Shown: piece after piece, positions 26,344 to 35,020 of the stretch | Position numbering within the stretch: the stretch's first letter is position 1 | How the letters are laid out: the number at the start of each line of letters is the position of its first letter | Assembly: GCA_002841885.1 (NCBI GenBank) | Contig: PHBE01000005.1 | Coordinates: 1 to 64,000, forward strand | From: Deltaproteobacteria bacterium HGW-Deltaproteobacteria-18 | Lineage (GTDB): Bacteria > Desulfobacterota > Desulfovibrionia > Desulfovibrionales > Desulfomicrobiaceae | Reading direction: 5' to 3' | DNA: 64,000 nucleotides | Position numbers and translations under genes: made by a program | The notes under the pieces: generated by a model | What the model saw: the letters and a program-made list of their open reading frames with translations, nothing else | What the model was told of the DNA's origin: nothing | The model's database searches: none

Positions 26344-27120
26344 ATGCCCATGGACCCCGAAAAACTGAGCTCCCTGTTACGCGACGTAGCTACCGGCGAC
26401 ATCTCTTGCGAGACGGCCCAGGCTGCGATCACGAGACAGGAACACAGCGACCTGACCCTCGACACTTGGCGCCGGGAGCGCACCAATGTCGGCGAAGTGG
26501 TCTATGGCCAGGGCAAGACCCTGGAGCAGATCCGCGCGTCCCTGGCGGAACTGGGCAGGCACCATCCGGTCCTGGCCACCAAAATTTCGACCGAGCATGG
26601 GCGGGCGCTGCTGGATATTTTTCCGCATGGATGTCTGTGGGAGGAGGCGAGACTCTTTTGCCTGGGCGCGGACCTGCTGGCCGCCGACCCCAAGGCCCCC
26701 GACTCGGAAGTGCTCATCGTCACGGCCGGATCCTCGGACCTTCCCGTGGCCCGCGAAGCCCTTGGCACCGCCAGATTCCTGGGCCTTGGTGCACACCTGG
26801 TGACCGACGTGGGAGTCGCGGGACTGCACCGGCTGGAGCCGCACCTGCCGAGCCTGCGACAAGCCAGGGTCATCATCGCCGTGGCCGGGATGGAAGGCGC
26901 GCTGCCGAGCGTCCTCGGCGGACTTTTGAAGGCGCCGATCATTGCGGTTCCAACCTCGACAGGCTATGGGGCCAACTTCGCCGGCCTGACCCCGCTTCTG
27001 GCCATGCTCAACTCATGCGCGCCGGGCGTGGGTGTGGTCAACATCGACAACGGCTTCGGGGCGGCAGCTTTGGCCAAAAAAATCCTGGCCCGTCAAGAAT
27101 ATACAAACGCAAATGAATAA
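26344..27120 (+). CDS. larB: Nickel-pincer nucleotide biosynthesis protein LarB
   Basis: 258 aa. The C-terminal half resembles PurE-type carboxylases (VLIVTAGSSDLPVA, VIIAVAGMEGALPSVLGGL, VNIDNGFGAAALA), as in LarB, which carboxylates nicotinic acid adenine dinucleotide in making the nickel-pincer cofactor of lactate racemase. The N-terminal segment (LRDVATGDIS, ERTNVGEVVYGQGKT) also fits LarB. No larC, larE or larA is in the window. Start could be 26344 or 26350. The next glycosyltransferase begins 8 nt inside its end. Confidence 0.9.
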   Translation: MPMDPEKLSSLLRDVATGDISCETAQAAITRQEHSDLTLDTWRRERTNVGEVVYGQGKTLEQIRASLAELGRHHPVLATKISTEHGRALLDIFPHGCLWEEARLFCLGADLLAADPKAPDSEVLIVTAGSSDLPVAREALGTARFLGLGAHLVTDVGVAGLHRLEPHLPSLRQARVIIAVAGMEGALPSVLGGLLKAPIIAVPTSTGYGANFAGLTPLLAMLNSCAPGVGVVNIDNGFGAAALAKKILARQEYTNANE

Positions 27121-28225
27121 ACCGGTTCTTTTTCGAGTCACGAACAATCTGAAGGTCGGCGGCGTGCAAAAACGGCTGCGTGCTCTGTTACCTTTGCTCA
27201 CGGAGCACTACGAAGTGCACGTCGTGACCTACAAGGACCGGGGCGTATTCTTTGACGAACTGGCTAAGCTTGGCGTGCACACCCACTTCCTGCCCCGCAA
27301 GGGACACTGGAACCCGGCGGCCATCTGGCGGCTGGCAAAACTTTTCCGCAAACACCGGGCCGAGATCGTTCATACCCACTCCTTCGGCGGCAATATCTTC
27401 GGCATCCTCGCAGCGGCCCTTGCGCGAGTGCCTGTGAGGATCGGCCAGGTCCATTTGAGCGACCTGCACTGGTACGGGACGACCGCCATTCGCCGCAAAA
27501 AACAGATGCTGGAAGAACGGATGGTGCACCGGCTTTTTTCGCACAAGGTGCTGTTCGTCTCCCGCGAATCCCTCGAATATTTCAAAAAAAACACGCAGCT
27601 GCCGGACGAAATGCTGATCGTCCTGCACAACGGTCTCGACCTGCCCGGAATCACCGAGGCAGCGTCCCGGATGGAACTTGGCATACCCGAGGAAAAAAAA
27701 CTTGTCGGATTTGTGGGCCGCATCGCACGAGGCAAGGGAGTCGGACGTTTTCTTGAAATAGCGCGCCAGGTATCTTTTGAGGCACCCGGCAGATTTCATT
27801 TTGTGGTCATAGGCGACGGTGAGAGACTTTCCCGTCATCAGGCCTGGAGCCGCGAACAGGGTCTGGAGCCTGAGATCACCTTTCTCGGTGAACGCCACGA
27901 CATTCATCGCTGCTACGCGGCCCTTGATTGCCTGATTTTCTGCTCCGACCCCGGAGTCGAAGGCATGCCCGGCGTGGCCCTGGAGGCATGCGCCCACGGC
28001 CTTCCCATCCTGGCGCTGAAAACAGCCCCTCTTGAAGAGATCCATGCATATTACTCGCGCATCGCCTTCATGGACGGATTCACGCCAGCCGCAAAACAGC
28101 TTGAAAAGGCTCTGGCCCTGCCGGTGGCAAATCAAGATTTATTTCGCGACGAATTTTCCATTGAGGCCATGCAAGCTCGAACCCTCGCCCTCTATGCGCA
28201 ATTGCGCAGACAGGCCAAAGCATGA
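27113..28225 (+). CDS. Glycosyltransferase, GT4-like
   Basis: 370 aa, GT-B fold. N-terminal FRVTNNLKVGGVQKRL and a donor-binding half with FVGRIARGKGVGRFLEIA and the acidic segment CSDPGVEGMPGVALEA fit family GT4 retaining transferases. It starts within the last 8 nt of larB and overlaps the deacetylase by 4 nt. Part of the apparent LPS-core operon ending in MsbA. Sugar and acceptor unknown. Confidence 0.85.
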   Translation: MNKPVLFRVTNNLKVGGVQKRLRALLPLLTEHYEVHVVTYKDRGVFFDELAKLGVHTHFLPRKGHWNPAAIWRLAKLFRKHRAEIVHTHSFGGNIFGILAAALARVPVRIGQVHLSDLHWYGTTAIRRKKQMLEERMVHRLFSHKVLFVSRESLEYFKKNTQLPDEMLIVLHNGLDLPGITEAASRMELGIPEEKKLVGFVGRIARGKGVGRFLEIARQVSFEAPGRFHFVVIGDGERLSRHQAWSREQGLEPEITFLGERHDIHRCYAALDCLIFCSDPGVEGMPGVALEACAHGLPILALKTAPLEEIHAYYSRIAFMDGFTPAAKQLEKALALPVANQDLFRDEFSIEAMQARTLALYAQLRRQAKA

Positions 28226-29223
28226 ACATCATCTCCCTGACCCAGACGCTGCTGGGTACAAGCATTCCGGTCCTGTGCTACCATCAGGTCCGGCCGGACA
28301 GCGGCATGACTCCACAGAAATTCGGCCGTCAGCTTGACCTCATCAAAAAGCTCGGCTTTCAGACCATCAGCCTAGCCACTCTGCACCACATCATGCTGGG
28401 GCAGATGCCTCAAGCCAGCCCCTGCGTGGTAATAACCTTCGATGACTGCACGCTGGACAACTGGGTTTACGCCGTGCCCGAACTCCTGCGCCGGAGCATG
28501 CATGGGGTTTTTTTCGCCATCACCGATTTTATTCAGCCCGGACCAACCCGGCTCCAAGCGGGCCAAACAACGGCGCCACTTCCAGTGCCAGCCTTTGGCG
28601 ACATAATGCAACAGGCCTTGTCCGGAAACTGTGACGGGTTCATGAACGAGGCCGAAATCCACGCTGCGGTCCACGATCTGGGCATGGAGGTCTATTCGCA
28701 TTCCGCCGCGCATCAGGCCTGCTTCACTCAGGCAGAACAAAGCGGAACCCTCGGCGATAACAGGCACTGGAGCCATGCCGCATTATGCGGCCAAGACGCA
28801 CGCGCAGACGCTGCCGTCCACCCGGTGGGCAGTTCCTACGCCCATCCAGGCTTCGGGCTAGATTGGAACGGCTGCCCGCTGACCCTGAAGACTGATCAGG
28901 AGCGACTCGCCTTTTGCCTGAAGGACTTTTCTGCCGCCAAGGCCCGGATGGAAGATCTTTTGGACCAGTCCTGCCCCTTTCTTTGCCTGCCCTGGGGCGA
29001 ATACGACAATGTCACCCTGGACGCCGCGAAAACGGCTGGCTATCAGGGCGTGCTGAATCTTGAAGCAGGAGTTGTCGGGCCGGGAATTGACCCCATGCGC
29101 ATCGGCAGACTGGCGGTAAAGGACCGTAAAACTTTGTCCTGGCTTGGCTTGAAGACGCTGCTCCTGGCGCACAGAATGATGGCTCCATGGGCTCAGATCC
29201 GAAACCCAAGCAAGCGCACATGA
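28222..29223 (+). CDS. Polysaccharide deacetylase family protein
   Basis: 333 aa. NodB-type motifs: PVLCYHQVRP, TFDDCTLDNW (the paired aspartates) and SHSAAH (the HxxxH-type metal site). It would remove N- or O-acetyl groups from a sugar. There is no signal peptide, so action on a cytoplasmic lipid-linked intermediate is possible. It overlaps both neighbours by 4 nt. Substrate unknown. Confidence 0.82.
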   Translation: MNIISLTQTLLGTSIPVLCYHQVRPDSGMTPQKFGRQLDLIKKLGFQTISLATLHHIMLGQMPQASPCVVITFDDCTLDNWVYAVPELLRRSMHGVFFAITDFIQPGPTRLQAGQTTAPLPVPAFGDIMQQALSGNCDGFMNEAEIHAAVHDLGMEVYSHSAAHQACFTQAEQSGTLGDNRHWSHAALCGQDARADAAVHPVGSSYAHPGFGLDWNGCPLTLKTDQERLAFCLKDFSAAKARMEDLLDQSCPFLCLPWGEYDNVTLDAAKTAGYQGVLNLEAGVVGPGIDPMRIGRLAVKDRKTLSWLGLKTLLLAHRMMAPWAQIRNPSKRT

Positions 29224-30281
29224 ACATCTGCTTTGTCAATTCCACCAACAAATGGGGCGGTGTCAAAAGCTGGACCCTCGATGTGGCGCGCGGCCTCGCG
29301 GATCGCGGACACGGAATTCTCATCGTTGGCAGGCCGGGACCATTCATTGACAAGGCCGCAGGAATGGGGCTCGACGCTCTTGGGTTGTCCTTTGGCCCGG
29401 ACTTCAACCCACTTCGGATTCTTGGGTTCGTCAAAATTTTCAAGGCTTGCAAAACCGATCTTGTCGTCGTCAATGTGGGCAAAGACATGCGAACCGCCGG
29501 CATCGCGGCCAAGATGCTCGGCATCCCGGTGGTTCACCGCGTCGGCCTGGCCGGAGACATGTGCAACACATACAAGGTGCGCCTGCTGCACAAATGGGTG
29601 CGGCCTCGCATCCTGGTCCCGTGCGAACAGATCAAGAGGGGACTTTTGCAGGAGCTGCCCTATCTGAAACCGGAAGAAATCACGGTCATCCTGACAGGCA
29701 AGGAACCTGCGCCGTCTCCACCGACGACAGTGCATTCACCGCTGCGCTTCATCTCCACCAGCCAGCTCAACGCGGACAAAGGACACAAAGACGTCCTTGA
29801 AGCAATGGCCGAACTGAAAAAACAGAGCTACGCCTTTGAATATCATATTGTGGGAACTGGGCGCATCGAGGGAGAACTGAAAAGCCTCAGCACCAACCTC
29901 GACCTTGACGACCGGGTCACTTGGCATGGATTTCAAAAGGACGTCCGGTCATTTCTGCGCAGGGCAGACGTTTTTCTCCTTCCGTCACACCGGGAAGGCC
30001 TGCCAAACACGCTGCTTGAAGCAATGGCCGAGGGGCTGGTTTGTGTGGCGCGGGATGTGGGGGGGATAAACGAATGCTGGCCTCAAGCAATCTTGCGTTT
30101 TCTAATTAGTGATCCGCAAAATTTATTCAATTCATTACACATCTTACTCAACGCACCAGCAGCACAACTCATTGAAACCAAAAAATTGTATTGGGAACAT
30201 TCTAATGCAAACTCTTTCAGCGATATGACTGAAAAATTGGCTACTTTTTTTCAAAAAAACATCTCAAAATTATATAATTAG
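29220..30281 (+). CDS. Glycosyltransferase, GT4-like, mosaic 3' end
   Basis: 353 aa. GT-B features: NSTNKWGGVKSW at the N-terminus, ISTSQLNADKGHKDVLEA and LPSHREGLPNTLLEAMAEG in the donor domain. ATG at 29220 overlaps the deacetylase stop. The last 60 or so codons (from about 30095) become strikingly AT-rich compared with the first 290, continuing into the next gene, which suggests a recombination joint. Confidence 0.85.
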   Translation: MNICFVNSTNKWGGVKSWTLDVARGLADRGHGILIVGRPGPFIDKAAGMGLDALGLSFGPDFNPLRILGFVKIFKACKTDLVVVNVGKDMRTAGIAAKMLGIPVVHRVGLAGDMCNTYKVRLLHKWVRPRILVPCEQIKRGLLQELPYLKPEEITVILTGKEPAPSPPTTVHSPLRFISTSQLNADKGHKDVLEAMAELKKQSYAFEYHIVGTGRIEGELKSLSTNLDLDDRVTWHGFQKDVRSFLRRADVFLLPSHREGLPNTLLEAMAEGLVCVARDVGGINECWPQAILRFLISDPQNLFNSLHILLNAPAAQLIETKKLYWEHSNANSFSDMTEKLATFFQKNISKLYN

Positions 30282-30302
30282 CAACACTATTTCACATATA
30301 AA

Positions 30303-31511
30303 ATGTACTTTTCATCAGACACTGAACTAAATAACCGATTAAAAAATATTTTTTTATTTTTGATCTGTACATATTTTACAAGCATTTGCTTATTTCCGTC
30401 CAAAGCGGAGGCATTTGGGTTCATCGCACTTGCCTTGGCCCTGATTCAGATTAGCAAAAATGATCGGTTCTATTTCTTTAAAGACCCTGCCTTATATGCA
30501 CTCTTGGCATTTGGTGCTTATTCTTCCGCTGTAAACGCATTGGGACTAGGCGAAGTCGCCCGGACGGGTATCATCTATGGCTGGACGGTACCATTTCTCG
30601 TTGGAAAAGCCTTCGCACGCTTCAACTCGACCAATCTATTAAAACATGTCTTTTTTGCAGCTGTGGCCCTGGCAGGGTTCATGCTGGTGGCACAAATTCT
30701 CTACCACCTCGGAATCAGACAAATCGGCGACCTAAACTTGGGGATGAACAGTCTGACTCTCACCTTTCGCAATTCTTCACGCACAGCCATTTTTGTTGCC
30801 ACAGGGGCTCTTGTGTGCCTGAGCTACGCCATTTCCAGTGACAAAAGACAAAAAAAATTTGTTGCGGCATGTTCATGCGCGACCCTCATTTCCGCACTAG
30901 TTGGGACGGGAAGCAGGATGACACTCACGGCTTTTTTAATATGCAGCGGTATTTTTTTATTTTTACAAAAAAAATTGCGACTCCTTTTCTTTATAATATT
31001 CGTGATATTATGCCTTGTTCCTTTTTTTGGGAAAGAGCAGCGTTTTAATCTCAATCCATCTCACTTAATTTCAATTCAAAGTGCTACAGAGAGATTCACA
31101 GTCTGGTATGCGGCTTGGGAAATTTTTAAAGAAAATTCCATATTCGGGAGCGGATTCAGGACGTTTAAAGAGGTCTCAAATCCACATGTTATGACTTTTC
31201 GAAATGAGCATCCACAAGTTATGAGCTCTGAAAACCTTGATGATGCTCACAATCTGACACTACATCTTCTAGCAGAAAGTGGTTTAGTCGGAACATTGAT
31301 TTTTTTCCTGATTTTCTTCTATGCACTGCAAGCTGCTTGGAAATCGCACAAAAAAAACTTTGCCATATTACCCTTGAGTTTATGCTTAGCTCTTATTTTT
31401 TTGCATGCCCAACTTCATGTCAACATTTTCGCATCGAATGTTAGCGGATTACTTTTTTTGATTACGGGCCTTTTAAGTGGGATCAAGCCAGAAACAGAGT
31501 GTTTTTCATGA
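30303..31511 (+). CDS. waaL: O-antigen ligase/polymerase-like membrane protein
   Basis: 402 aa with about ten hydrophobic segments. The large-loop motif HNLTLHLLAESGLVGTL and the TGSRM segment are characteristic of the WaaL/Wzy_C superfamily, which joins undecaprenyl-linked glycan to lipid A-core or polymerises it. It is AT-rich relative to flanking genes and overlaps the next gene by 4 nt. Ligase and polymerase functions cannot be separated from sequence alone; the location with msbA favours ligase. Confidence 0.75.
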   Translation: MYFSSDTELNNRLKNIFLFLICTYFTSICLFPSKAEAFGFIALALALIQISKNDRFYFFKDPALYALLAFGAYSSAVNALGLGEVARTGIIYGWTVPFLVGKAFARFNSTNLLKHVFFAAVALAGFMLVAQILYHLGIRQIGDLNLGMNSLTLTFRNSSRTAIFVATGALVCLSYAISSDKRQKKFVAACSCATLISALVGTGSRMTLTAFLICSGIFLFLQKKLRLLFFIIFVILCLVPFFGKEQRFNLNPSHLISIQSATERFTVWYAAWEIFKENSIFGSGFRTFKEVSNPHVMTFRNEHPQVMSSENLDDAHNLTLHLLAESGLVGTLIFFLIFFYALQAAWKSHKKNFAILPLSLCLALIFLHAQLHVNIFASNVSGLLFLITGLLSGIKPETECFS

Positions 31512-32632
31512 ACACGCTCACCTATATCGCCAAATCCAAAATCCCATCCCGACACGCCAATTCCGTGCAGGTTGTGAACATGATTTGCGCTTTTGCGCCA
31601 CTGGTTCAACGCCTTGACGCCTACCTGCCAGGAGGATTTGCCCGTATTTTCCATTTATGGACAGGGAAACTCTTCGCAAACTATGGGCTCTCGATTCCAC
31701 GCAATGTGCACGTTCATTTTGTTTCACAGTCTGGGAGAGGCTTTGAGAAAAACGTTTTGCGGCAGATCCCTTCCAGCTGTGAAGGCAGTATCTTCACCCG
31801 CAGTGCAGAGATTGCCTGGAAACTTGCCGAGAGAAATGCCCCGGTGCTGTTTGAATCACATGTTTTTTCACGAGATGCCAAGCAGGTGCCCTTGCCGCGG
31901 TTCATTCAGGCCATGAACGCATCGCGCGCAGCCGGCATAGTTGGAATCTCTCAGGAGATCTCCGACTCCTACCTGGCTGCCGGCCTTATGCAAAAACGGC
32001 TCATCACCTCTGCGGATGGAGTGGACCCGACTGTTTTTTCCCGTGCATTGCCAGGCGGACTTGGGCATCTTTTCGGGCAGCACATCTACGATCGCCCCAC
32101 GCTGGTTTACACGGGCTCATTGAGCCACGAAAAAGGAGCTGCCTTCCTGGCGGAGGCGGCGACGCGGATGGGGCACATCAATTTCGTCATCATCGGCGGC
32201 AACGCCAAGGAATCGGCAGCGCTGGCCGTAAGGTACAATTGTGCCAATCTCTTTCTGCACCAGAGCGTACCGCACAAGGAAATTCCCTCGATCCTTCAAG
32301 ACGCAAACATGCTGGTCATGCCCTACTTGCCAGAGGGAGCCCTGATTCCTTACATGTCGCCACTCAAGCTTTTTGAATATCTTGCCACGGGCAAGCCCAT
32401 TCTTTCCTCGGATCTCAGCGTACTGCGTCCATTTCTGACTGATGGCGAAAATTGCCTTCTCTTTTCGCCGGGCTCCCTTGATTCCCTGTGTGCACAGGTC
32501 AACCGCTTGCTGACCATGACTCCCGAAAAAAAAGAGCGACTCCGCGACAACCAGTTGCGGTCCGCAATGCGCCACACCTGGACAAACAGAGCCAAAACCA
32601 TCCTCGAATGGCATCGCGGATTGCTTACGTAA
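31508..32632 (+). CDS. Glycosyltransferase, GT4-like
   Basis: 374 aa. N-terminal YIAKSKIPSRHANSVQVVNM is seen in a group of GT4 enzymes of surface-sugar clusters. Donor half: LVYTGSLSHEKGAAFLAEA, VMPYLPEGALIPYMSPLKLFEYLATGKP. The start overlaps the ligase stop (ATGA). Composition returns to GC-rich here. Specificity unknown. Confidence 0.83.
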   Translation: MNTLTYIAKSKIPSRHANSVQVVNMICAFAPLVQRLDAYLPGGFARIFHLWTGKLFANYGLSIPRNVHVHFVSQSGRGFEKNVLRQIPSSCEGSIFTRSAEIAWKLAERNAPVLFESHVFSRDAKQVPLPRFIQAMNASRAAGIVGISQEISDSYLAAGLMQKRLITSADGVDPTVFSRALPGGLGHLFGQHIYDRPTLVYTGSLSHEKGAAFLAEAATRMGHINFVIIGGNAKESAALAVRYNCANLFLHQSVPHKEIPSILQDANMLVMPYLPEGALIPYMSPLKLFEYLATGKPILSSDLSVLRPFLTDGENCLLFSPGSLDSLCAQVNRLLTMTPEKKERLRDNQLRSAMRHTWTNRAKTILEWHRGLLT

Positions 32633-32644
32633 AGGAAACCATCC

Positions 32645-33250
32645 ATGATCAAACTCGGTCCACAAATAATAAAAGGCGGCTGGTGCCAGATCGTGTCAGT
32701 CCAGGACCATCACGAGCTCTGCGCCAAAGTACTGGTTCCACGCAGGCGCTTTCAGGGCGGGCAGCCCGACCCCAACGTCATCGTCTCGCAAAAATATGGC
32801 ATTGAGGATTTTCTGGATTACGAATGGGCCAACTACCAGAAGATCATGGCCGCCTGCCCTGCCGATCTGCGCCAATATTTTGTGGACATGCGGGGTGTCG
32901 AAATCGCAGAAGATGGGCGCAAGGCCTTACTCATGCGGATAGTCCGTGACGATCAAGGCGAAACCGCGCCCAATCTGGTCAAGAATACGCGCCCGCTTGC
33001 ACCAGAATTCTGGGCCGTGATGGAACGCATCCGCAAGGAAGTATTTCTGGCGAAAAGCATCGACCATTTTGGAATCGTTCGCCGCAACATTCTGGTCCAT
33101 TCACCGAGCCATCCGGTGATCATTGACTTTCAAACCGGCCGCGAACGTTTTCGTGGACAATTCTGGCTGCGACACCCATGGTTCGTCCGCCAAAAAGTCA
33201 ATCGCTACTTTCAAAAACTCTATAAGGAGATGGGCGTTACCCTTCCGTAA
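32645..33250 (+). CDS. YrbL-like protein-kinase-fold protein
   Basis: 201 aa. It resembles the PhoP-regulated YrbL family, a kinase-fold group. VRRNILV followed by VIIDFQTG looks like the catalytic-loop Asn and the DFG-like metal-binding Asp of small-molecule kinases. The usual catalytic Asp of the HxD loop is not evident (HFGIVRRN). It lies between a glycosyltransferase and msbA, so it may phosphorylate or bind LPS-core sugar. Function uncertain. Confidence 0.6.
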   Translation: MIKLGPQIIKGGWCQIVSVQDHHELCAKVLVPRRRFQGGQPDPNVIVSQKYGIEDFLDYEWANYQKIMAACPADLRQYFVDMRGVEIAEDGRKALLMRIVRDDQGETAPNLVKNTRPLAPEFWAVMERIRKEVFLAKSIDHFGIVRRNILVHSPSHPVIIDFQTGRERFRGQFWLRHPWFVRQKVNRYFQKLYKEMGVTLP

Positions 33251-33262
33251 CCTCAGAGCATC

Positions 33263-35020
33263 ATGAAACTTCTCGAAAATGAAACCATACAGTTGCTACG
33301 CCGTTCCCTTAGCTATTTTGTACCCTACAAACTGCTTATCATCGCGTCCTTCGCCGCTCTTGGCCTGGTCGCGCTGTGCACTGCCGGGGCAGCCTATCTT
33401 GTCCAGCCAGCCCTGGACAAGATCTTTATCGACAAAGACAGCTCTGCGCTCATGCTACTCCCCATCATGCTGGTGGCACTCTTTCTGGGCAAAGGGGTTG
33501 GACTTTTCGTTCAAAAATACCTCATGTCCTATTGCGGGCTCAAAGTGCTGGAGCGGCTTCGCTATGAACTTTTCGCAAAGATAATTTGCCTACCCGTGGA
33601 TTTCTTCGGAGAAACACGTGTCGGTATGCTCATGTCCCGCATCATCAACGACGTGAACCTCATCAGCTCAAGCCTGCCGGAACTGATCAGAATCATCCAG
33701 CACAGCCTGACCATGGTCGGACTGGTGGCCCTCATCATCTACCGAGATGCGCAGCTTGCCTTTTGGGCCTGCCTCGTCTTCCCCTTGGCTGTATACCCCG
33801 TGATCTATTTTGGAAAAAAACTCAGAAAAGTGGGACGGAAATACCAGGCCAAAATCGCGGATATCTCTTCGTACATGCAGGAAAGCTTCAATGGCTTGCG
33901 CGTGGTCAAGGCGTTTGCCGCCGAGGAAATGGAAAAGGAAAAATTCAGCGAAGCAAGCTCAAAACTTCTGCGTATCGGCCTCAAGGGCAAGATCTACAAT
34001 CAGCTTTCATCCCCGATAATGGAACTGATCGGGGCCGTGGGGGCAGGCTTGGTAATCTGGTATGGAGGCAGCCAAGTCATTGCCGGCAAAAGCACGCCAG
34101 GCGAATTTTTCTCATTCATGACGGCACTTGTCATGCTCTACGACCCTTTCAAGTCCATAAGCCAGGCCAACAACACCATTCAACAGGCCATGGCGGGAGC
34201 CGAACGGGTTTTTGAAATTCTGGACTCCAAGGAATTGGTCGAAGAGTCTGGCGGCAATACCGTCTATGTTCCCCCGTTTGCTTCGCTTTCGTTTGAGGAT
34301 GTGTCTTTTTCCTATCCCGGCACTCAGGAGCCAGCCCTCAAAAACATCAATCTGGAAATCAAGGCGGGTGAGCGGGTGGCGTTCGTTGGCCAGAGCGGAG
34401 CAGGCAAGACATCCCTCATAAACCTGATACCCCGCTTTCATGACTGCCAGCAGGGAAGCATACGATTAAACGGCCTGCACATAAAGGATTATACTTTATC
34501 CAGTCTGCGTACAGGCATCGGCATCGTCTCGCAGGATCCTTTTCTTTTCAATCTCTCAGTGCGGGACAATATCGCCTATGGCCGACAGGAACTGGATCAG
34601 CATTTGGTGGAGCAGGCGGCCAAAGCGGCCTATGCCCATGACTTCATCAAAGAATTGCCGCAGGGCTATGATACAGTGGTGGGTGAAAAAGGGGTGAAGC
34701 TATCCGGCGGGCAAAAACAACGCCTGACCATCGCCAGGGCAATCATGAAGGACCCCTCGATCCTCATTCTCGACGAGGCGACGTCGGCACTGGACACGGA
34801 ATCCGAGCGCATTGTCCAGAAGGCCCTGGAAAACCTGATGGTCGGCAGAACAAGCCTCATCATCGCCCATCGCCTGTCGACAATCCTCACGGCCGACAAG
34901 ATTGTGGTCATGGAGGGCGGGCAGATCAAATCCGTGGGCACTCATCAACAGTTGCTGGAAAAATGCCCCATTTACAAACGGCTTTACACGCTCCAGTTCC
35001 AGCCTCAGCCAGAAGACTAA
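33263..35020 (+). CDS. msbA: Lipid A export ABC transporter MsbA
   Basis: 585 aa half-transporter: six membrane helices in the first 310 residues, then an ATPase with Walker A GQSGAGKTSL, signature LSGGQKQRL and Walker B ILILDEATSALD. Size and layout fit MsbA, which flips lipid A-core across the inner membrane. It is the last gene of the plus-strand LPS run and its stop overlaps the stop of the convergent dehydratase gene. Confidence 0.88.
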   Translation: MKLLENETIQLLRRSLSYFVPYKLLIIASFAALGLVALCTAGAAYLVQPALDKIFIDKDSSALMLLPIMLVALFLGKGVGLFVQKYLMSYCGLKVLERLRYELFAKIICLPVDFFGETRVGMLMSRIINDVNLISSSLPELIRIIQHSLTMVGLVALIIYRDAQLAFWACLVFPLAVYPVIYFGKKLRKVGRKYQAKIADISSYMQESFNGLRVVKAFAAEEMEKEKFSEASSKLLRIGLKGKIYNQLSSPIMELIGAVGAGLVIWYGGSQVIAGKSTPGEFFSFMTALVMLYDPFKSISQANNTIQQAMAGAERVFEILDSKELVEESGGNTVYVPPFASLSFEDVSFSYPGTQEPALKNINLEIKAGERVAFVGQSGAGKTSLINLIPRFHDCQQGSIRLNGLHIKDYTLSSLRTGIGIVSQDPFLFNLSVRDNIAYGRQELDQHLVEQAAKAAYAHDFIKELPQGYDTVVGEKGVKLSGGQKQRLTIARAIMKDPSILILDEATSALDTESERIVQKALENLMVGRTSLIIAHRLSTILTADKIVVMEGGQIKSVGTHQQLLEKCPIYKRLYTLQFQPQPED

